From assembly GCA_024694565.1 (NCBI GenBank), contig JAILJR010000072.1, positions 1-36,276 of the forward strand: DNA of 36,276 bases, read 5' to 3'. The stretch is from Butyrivibrio sp. (GTDB lineage Bacteria > Bacillota > Clostridia > Lachnospirales > Lachnospiraceae). The position numbers were made by a program, and so were the translations under genes. This document shows, piece by piece, positions 31,984-36,276 of the stretch (positions are counted from its first letter, which is position 1; each line of letters starts with the position of its first letter). The notes under the pieces are model-generated. The model ran no database searches. It saw nothing but the letters and a program-made list of their open reading frames with translations, and was not told the origin of the DNA.

Positions 31984-32031
31984 ATTTTATTACAATTTAA
32001 TTGATTGTAAATGATTTTTTGTTAATAATAT
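31984..32031. promoter_or_regulatory. Divergent overlapping promoters with a shared dyad
   Basis: Minus strand: TTTACA (32006-32011) and TAAAAT (31984-31989), 16 bases apart, for hypA-larC. Plus strand: TTGATT (32001-32006) and TAATAA (32023-32028), 16 bases apart, for the zinc-ribbon gene. Between and over them, TTACAAT (31990-31996) and ATTGTAA (32004-32010) form a perfect dyad with a 7-base centre, placed to block both promoters. Confidence 0.5.
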
Positions 32032-32048
32032 ATATTAGGAGGTGAATT

Positions 32049-32264
32049 ATGGCTCACAATGTTGTTATAACCTGCGTAGGCTGCGGCAGGTCTTTTACAG
32101 CGCGCAACAGTTTAAACCCCTTCTGCTGTAAGACATGCAAGATAAGATATTCATACCATTACCACTTCAAATGCAGAGACTGCAGAAATGCATCCTGTGA
32201 GGTCCGCAATAACTCCCTGCAGGGCTGTGCTTTAGATTGCCCAAATCTTAAATGGAATCCATAA
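32049..32264 (+). CDS. Cys-rich zinc-ribbon-like small protein
   Basis: 71 residues with ten Cys arranged as CVGC, CCKTC, CRDC, and two more pairs further on (SCEV, GCALDC). This suggests two zinc- or iron-sulfur-binding ribbons. AGGAGG precedes the ATG by seven bases. The gene is divergent from hypA-larC and shares its control region, so a metal-related or regulatory role is possible. No exact family is recognised. An AT-rich palindrome follows. Confidence 0.7.
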   Translation: MAHNVVITCVGCGRSFTARNSLNPFCCKTCKIRYSYHYHFKCRDCRNASCEVRNNSLQGCALDCPNLKWNP

Positions 32265-32275
32265 CACCAATAAAT

Positions 32276-32317
32276 AATATAATTCATACACGTTATATAA
32301 CATGTATGAATTATATT
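32276..32317. repeat. 42-bp AT-rich palindrome between converging genes
   Basis: The outer 14 bases (AATATAATTCATAC and its complement) pair perfectly and the centre is GTTATATAAC, so almost the whole 42 bases can fold. With few G or C bases it is a weak terminator. A recombination or protein-binding site is an alternative. Confidence 0.65.
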
Positions 32318-32328
32318 TAATATTTCAC

Positions 32329-33639
32329 TCAGCTATTTACCGTTCCCTGAAGATAATTTACAAACTGCTGTGCAGTACGTCCGGAAATTCCTCCGTGATT
32401 GAGTTCCCATCTGTCTGCTTCCAGCCTAAGCTTTTCCTCATCCATCTCAATTCCGTTTCTTGCTGCAAGAGATGAGACAATATTGTAGTACTCCTGTCTT
32501 GAAGGCTTATAATAGCCAATCGTGACTCCAAACCGGTTTGCAAGAGAGAGCTTCTCTTCCATAGTGTCAGATCTGTGAATATCACCATTCTGCTCTATAT
32601 CCGTTCTGTCTCTCCACATTTCCCTTATAAGATGACGTCTGTTTGACGTGGCATAGATGAGTATATTGTCAGGCTTGGTCTCCACACCGCCCTCTATAAC
32701 AGCCTTGAGGAATTTGTACTCAGACTCGTCGTCTTCAAAAGAAAGATCGTCCATGTATATGATAAACTTGTAGTTACGGTTCTTTATCTGAGAGATTAGC
32801 TGCGAAAGAAGTCTGAACTGATATTTATAGATCTCGATCATCCTCAGCCCGTCACCGTAGAATTCATTGACTATGGCTTTTATGCTGGTTGACTTTCCTG
32901 TGCCACTGTCGCCAAATAATAACACATTGTTTGCTTTCTTTCCCTCAACAAAGGCCCTTGTATTAGCAATCAGCTTATTTTTTTGGATTTCGTAACCCAC
33001 GAGATCATCCAGAACAACGGCATCCATATTATTTATCGGCCTGAATTCCACATCACCGTTATTTAATTCCTTCAGCCTGAATGCCTTGTTTAGTCCAAAA
33101 GCACCAACACCGATATTTTTGTAAAAGGATGTCACAAGCTCAAAAAAACGCTCGTCATCATCAGCCGTTTCAAGCTGTTCGCTCAACCCTCTCACCTTTT
33201 CACTGACATTTCTGTTATACATAAGTTCAGGCTTATCAATCGATTTATAATCCGTGATACAGCTGAAGCAATCTATTCCAAGCGACTGCTCCAGATTCGA
33301 AAAATCGAAATCAAACAGCTGCCTGAAGGCATGGAAATCGTTTTTTGCAAAATGATTCACACTACCATTCCTGTAACCTATCTTCTCACAGGTAAGACTG
33401 AAAGGATTCTCATTCATAATCAAAAGAAATGTCAGATAATTATGCCATAAATTTCTGTCAAAGGCATATGCTGTCCCCAGCTCAAGTATTCTCTTGACCT
33501 GCCTGTAGCACCTGGCAATAAGATCCTCTTTACTGTAGCTCCCGCTATGGAAACTCCTGAATACTGCAGCAAGCTCCATGAGAATGGAATCCTTCGGCAG
33601 ATCCCCGTAGATTAGCAGTTTTGCAACTATTTTTTCCAT
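32329..33639 (-). CDS. AAA+ ATPase, DUF815 family
   Basis: 436 residues from the chosen start. The C-terminal half contains VVLDDLVGYEIQKNKLIANTRAFVEGKKANNVLLFGDSGTGKST, with Walker A GDSGTGKST at 243-251 and Walker B IYMDDLSF near 294-301, followed by YATSNRRHLI (sensor 1). This is the DUF815 pattern. The N-terminal 210 residues are helical and unassigned. Its role is unknown. The ATG at 33639 has GGGAGG just upstream; the frame could run to 33774, but the added 45 residues are Cys-rich and unconserved in look. It follows repB on the same strand with a 177-base gap, so a link to replication is possible but unproved; DUF815 proteins are also common away from replication genes. Confidence 0.83.
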   Translation of the reverse strand: MEKIVAKLLIYGDLPKDSILMELAAVFRSFHSGSYSKEDLIARCYRQVKRILELGTAYAFDRNLWHNYLTFLLIMNENPFSLTCEKIGYRNGSVNHFAKNDFHAFRQLFDFDFSNLEQSLGIDCFSCITDYKSIDKPELMYNRNVSEKVRGLSEQLETADDDERFFELVTSFYKNIGVGAFGLNKAFRLKELNNGDVEFRPINNMDAVVLDDLVGYEIQKNKLIANTRAFVEGKKANNVLLFGDSGTGKSTSIKAIVNEFYGDGLRMIEIYKYQFRLLSQLISQIKNRNYKFIIYMDDLSFEDDESEYKFLKAVIEGGVETKPDNILIYATSNRRHLIREMWRDRTDIEQNGDIHRSDTMEEKLSLANRFGVTIGYYKPSRQEYYNIVSSLAARNGIEMDEEKLRLEADRWELNHGGISGRTAQQFVNYLQGTVNS

Positions 33640-33816
33640 AATCCTCCCTGATGACTGTGAACCGGTCACTTGCAAGTGCCTCTTTGCTGTGCAGTACGAA
33701 CAGCCGCAGCTGTCCTGACGAGCTTTTGCCATACTGCTCAATAAACATGGCTCAGAATTTGCCCTCAACCTCATTCATAGCCCATACCAATAACATATTA
33801 CCCGTTACGAAAAAGC

Positions 33817-34992
33817 TCAATTATCCAAAAGCTGCCTCTCCAGCTCTTCAAAATCAATAACCGGGTTCTGTGTGAAATTGTTAAACGAATTTTTCTTCAC
33901 AGCTTGAAACTTCGAAGTATTTTCATAGTACTCATTGTGTATGCAATCCTTCATAAATGCGATTGGAACCTCGATGTCAGAGCCATATTCCTGCATATAT
34001 TTAAATGCTTTTGTTATTTTATCCACATCGTAATTAGCATACTCGGCTATCTCTCTGATCTCTCGTACCTTAAAAACACTGCACATAAGATCAATAAGAT
34101 CATCCATTATATCATCCTTGTTTATGTGGACTATCTTTTCTTCTTTTAGAATCGCATGTTCTTTTTTAGTAACAAAAAACCTTACACCAACTGCTCTCCT
34201 ACCGCTTTTTATTGGTTCGTAATCCACTATCAGACTGGTTTTTTCATTCAGCTCATCCTTGACCTTGGAAAGTACATTTCTGTTAAATACCTTATACTCT
34301 TTATACTTGGTCTGTCCTGTTTTTTCAGCTGCCAGATTTTCTATCCTGTCATAATCAGGATATTCCTTCTCAAGCTCGGCTTTTATCTCCTTGCTCCCAC
34401 CGGAATTGATGATTCCAAGTTCAAGCTTAAGCTCTGTGATATTATATTCAAAAACGAGCTCTCCCTGCTGCTTGGTCACTGCTCTCTGGTAATCATATGC
34501 AGACTTGAGCATCTCGTACAGACGCAGAGAATAGACGCTCTTAAGACTAAGAGTGTCCGATAGACTCAGAACCGTATAATCCTTCTGAAGGTTAACAATT
34601 TTATCTGTTAAAGAGTTATTATAACGCAGTGTCAACGTTCCGTTTTTAAAAGAAGCATCTGTTACTACCTGATGTGCTTCAATTTTACCGTTTTCCTTAT
34701 CCTTCATCAGCAGAATCCAGTCGAAAATTGTTGCACCCTTTATCTGCTTATCACATAGAGCCTCTATATGTTCATACAGCGATCCTGAGCTTGATTTAAA
34801 CATTTTTCTGAGCTCAGTACCATATATGGTGGCCACTACATTATTTGTTTCATCGATCTTTATGTTTTGCATACCAATAGCAAATAGCTTCTGGCTGAGG
34901 GCGGTTCCCTTCCCCATCGCATTGATAAGCTCGTTCGATTTTTTGTAGCTCTTATTACTTATTACCAGCTGGTCTCTTCTCTCGTCTTTCAT
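33817..34992 (-). CDS. repB: Rep_3/RepB-family replication initiator protein
   Basis: 391 residues. The first half fits the Rep_3 winged-helix initiator: LVISNKSYKKSNELINA, LSQKLFAIGMQNI, DTLSLKSVYSLRLYEML, then a second winged-helix region (LGIINSGGSKEIKAEL to VRFFVTKKEH). The C-terminal part, about 290-391, is helical and charged. Such proteins bind iterons and open the origin of plasmids and chromids. Fourteen iteron-like repeats lie directly upstream. The ribosome-binding site AAAAAAGGAAT is the complement of the first iteron, ten bases before the ATG. No parA/parB partition genes are visible in the window. Confidence 0.85.
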   Translation of the reverse strand: MKDERRDQLVISNKSYKKSNELINAMGKGTALSQKLFAIGMQNIKIDETNNVVATIYGTELRKMFKSSSGSLYEHIEALCDKQIKGATIFDWILLMKDKENGKIEAHQVVTDASFKNGTLTLRYNNSLTDKIVNLQKDYTVLSLSDTLSLKSVYSLRLYEMLKSAYDYQRAVTKQQGELVFEYNITELKLELGIINSGGSKEIKAELEKEYPDYDRIENLAAEKTGQTKYKEYKVFNRNVLSKVKDELNEKTSLIVDYEPIKSGRRAVGVRFFVTKKEHAILKEEKIVHINKDDIMDDLIDLMCSVFKVREIREIAEYANYDVDKITKAFKYMQEYGSDIEVPIAFMKDCIHNEYYENTSKFQAVKKNSFNNFTQNPVIDFEELERQLLDN

Positions 34993-35001
34993 AATGATGC
35001 T

Positions 35002-35317
35002 ATTCCTTTTTTGTTCACCTTAAAGAATGGTATCTGATTCCTTTTTTATACACCCTTTAAGATTTCTTTAATTCTATCCATTCCCTTTTCACTTACCTAA
35101 ACTTTATTATATTCCCTTTTTTGTCACTTACAAGACATTTTTTCAACATTTAGTGGTCAGATACGAAATGAATCACAACTTTTAGTAGACCGAAATGGTT
35201 AATGAATCTATTCCCTTTTATATCACTTTTAATAAATGGAAAGCCCCTTTTCTACACCATTGACTATTTCAGTTCTATATTGATACCTTTTTACGTTCCC
35301 TTTTTGCTCACCTTAAA
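35002..35317 (+). repeat. Iteron cluster 1 (seven copies)
   Basis: Seven units of about 22-23 bases, each ATTCCCTTTT plus a variable short stretch plus CACCTTAA or a close variant. Unit 1 (35002-35024) covers the complement of the repB ribosome-binding site. Degeneracy is highest in units 2, 3 and 6. Confidence 0.8.
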
Positions 35318-35570
35318 CACCCTTTTCTATTCCTGACAACCTTAAAAATTCCTATCTTTTTATTTTCGGGATCGATTGAAAAAGATTCCTCATCCGTATT
35401 CACGCTTCACAGCAGCTTCTACCTCTCAAAATCCGCGTCATCTTCCGGTGGCTCAAAGAAAAAACTCCCGAATGACCGTTTTTTCCTGTTTTCCCTCTGA
35501 AAAAATAACTATTCGTGATATTTACTCTGTCCTGTGCATCGTTTTTACACTAATGGCAAAAATTACGTAA

Positions 35571-35612
35571 AAATGCATGAAACGCTGCAAAAATACGGCA
35601 TTTCATGCATTT
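35571..35612. repeat. 12-bp palindrome inside the origin region
   Basis: AAATGCATGAAA (35571-35582) and TTTCATGCATTT (35601-35612) are perfect complements around an 18-base loop. It lies in the 360-base gap between the two iteron clusters and could be a host-factor or initiator site. Confidence 0.7.
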
Positions 35613-35676
35613 ATCCAATTACATGTATGATCTTGTATACCGGCCGGAAGCATTTTGCAATCTGTCACTGATCAGT

Positions 35677-36090
35677 GCTTCCCTTTTTGTACACCTTTCC
35701 TGTCTGATGACTTCAAAAGTGCTGAATTTGCTTACCTTGTCTTTAATTTATAAAAACATCATTTGTAACAATAACCCTACAGATTTAAGGTGAATGATCT
35801 ATTTTACCTGTTCCCTTTTTGTTCACCTTAAAATTCCCTTTTACTACACCTTAAACTGTTAGTACCGTGCTTAACCCGCATAAATACTGGCTGTTCCCGG
35901 ATACGATCACTTTAGTTCTACGTTTTCCCTTTTTAGTCACCTTAATTCCCAAAATCAACACTTTTCATTCCATAAAGCATCACATTTCTCAGGTTTTCCA
36001 GCATCCTCTTTTTACTACTTTTTAGCCCTATTCATCTAACCATATATTCCCTTTTAGCCCACCGTATATCCTTATTTTGTACACCTTTTT
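35677..36090 (+). repeat. Iteron cluster 2 (seven copies)
   Basis: Copies start near 35677, 35810, 35833, 35923, 36002, 36045 and 36066. The pair at 35810-35832 and 35833-35855 abuts with a 23-base period. An inverted partial copy, TTAAGGTGAA, lies at 35785-35794 just before the pair. Confidence 0.8.
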
Positions 36091-36276
36091 CCGATAAAAC
36101 CCTGAATTTTACTGGGTTTCCCAGACATTAAATAAAATAATTAATAAGTGTACATATATTAAAAAATAAACTCACATGCAGTTGTTATAAGTTCCAATTT
36201 ATGTTCTTTTCTTTTATCTCAATTATGACATTAGAAACAGAATAAAAACAATATTGAAGTTATGGAATGATCGGTA

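Larger units (their letters stand above)
34993..36276. other. Iteron-containing replication origin region (putative oriV), no genes
   Basis: 1284 bases of AT-rich sequence with no supported gene. Fourteen copies of an iteron with consensus TTCCCTTTTTGTTCACCTTA, all in one orientation, start near 35002, 35037, 35080, 35111, 35210, 35243, 35295, 35677, 35810, 35833, 35923, 36002, 36045 and 36066. The best copies are at 35295, 35810 and 35833, the last two in direct tandem. They form two clusters, 35002-35317 and 35677-36090. The last 180 bases are almost pure A+T and would suit an unwinding element. No standard DnaA box was recognised. Confidence 0.78.

Noticed and set aside
32276..32317. dif site
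   Set aside because: The 28-base centre is symmetrical, but the arms do not match the Firmicutes dif consensus well enough to name it.
33545..33748. 67-codon minus-strand frame starting MFIEQYGKSSSG, overlapping the DUF815 start
   Set aside because: Its second half is a shifted reading of the ATPase N-terminus and there is no ribosome-binding site; a remnant of an older gene cannot be excluded.
35002..36090. Regularly recurring 22-23 bp repeats as a possible CRISPR array
   Set aside because: Spacing is irregular (0 to over 300 bases), the repeats are degenerate, there are no unique spacers of constant length and no cas genes; a RepB-type initiator next door fits iterons.

Overview
The window looks like a low-to-moderate GC anaerobic Firmicute of the Lachnospiraceae, most like Butyrivibrio or Pseudobutyrivibrio. 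This rests on strong AGGAGG ribosome-binding sites, a cell-surface protein of the DUF6273/Big_2 type, a GH3 beta-glucosidase with reversed domain order (a layout known from Butyrivibrio and Ruminococcus), a pyrophosphate-type phosphofructokinase and several membrane sensors of clostridial type. The genus is inference; no rRNA or tRNA gene is present to fix it.

Layout. 1-1596 (minus): N-terminal part of a secreted surface protein that runs off the left edge, followed by a long imperfect palindrome and a membrane-bound LuxR-type regulator (1931-3370, minus). 3786-6130 (plus): trpE and trpG for anthranilate synthesis, separated by a 203-bp element with terminal inverted repeats. 6247-12797 (minus): GH3 beta-glucosidase, a DUF1622 membrane protein, a MEMO/LigB-AMMECR1 fusion, an MgtC-family protein and a MATE exporter. 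13178-14104 (plus): an unusual NifX-like / His-Cys-rich / SlyD-like fusion. 14128-23235 (minus): proA, PPi-type phosphofructokinase, a LytS-like SpoIIE-type phosphatase, and a very large propeller-sensor diguanylate cyclase. 23420-25177: small genes, including a double-glycine leader peptide that looks like a bacteriocin or RiPP precursor, and a YgjV-family protein. 25351-31951: pta, a PAS-GAF-GGDEF cyclase, an orphan solute-binding lipoprotein, a TrmH-family RNA methyltransferase, and a larC-hypA nickel pair. 32049-36276: a small Cys-rich zinc-ribbon protein, an AAA+ ATPase (DUF815), a Rep_3/RepB-type replication initiator, and an iteron-rich region with no genes.

The most striking feature is the right end. 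A plasmid-type initiator is followed by about 14 copies of a 22-23 bp iteron in two clusters, on the same molecule as core metabolic genes (trpEG, proA, pfk, pta). This suggests that the window sits beside the origin of a secondary replicon (chromid or megaplasmid), or that such an origin has been integrated into a chromosome. The iteron nearest repB also supplies its ribosome-binding site, which suggests autoregulation.

Other recurring themes are metal handling (NifX-SlyD fusion, HypA, LarC, MEMO-AMMECR1), nucleotide and phosphatase signalling (two GGDEF proteins and one PP2C), and a family of intergenic hairpin repeats that share the core GTTACAATTCAGTTGCC. No CRISPR array, complete insertion sequence, tRNA or rRNA was seen.
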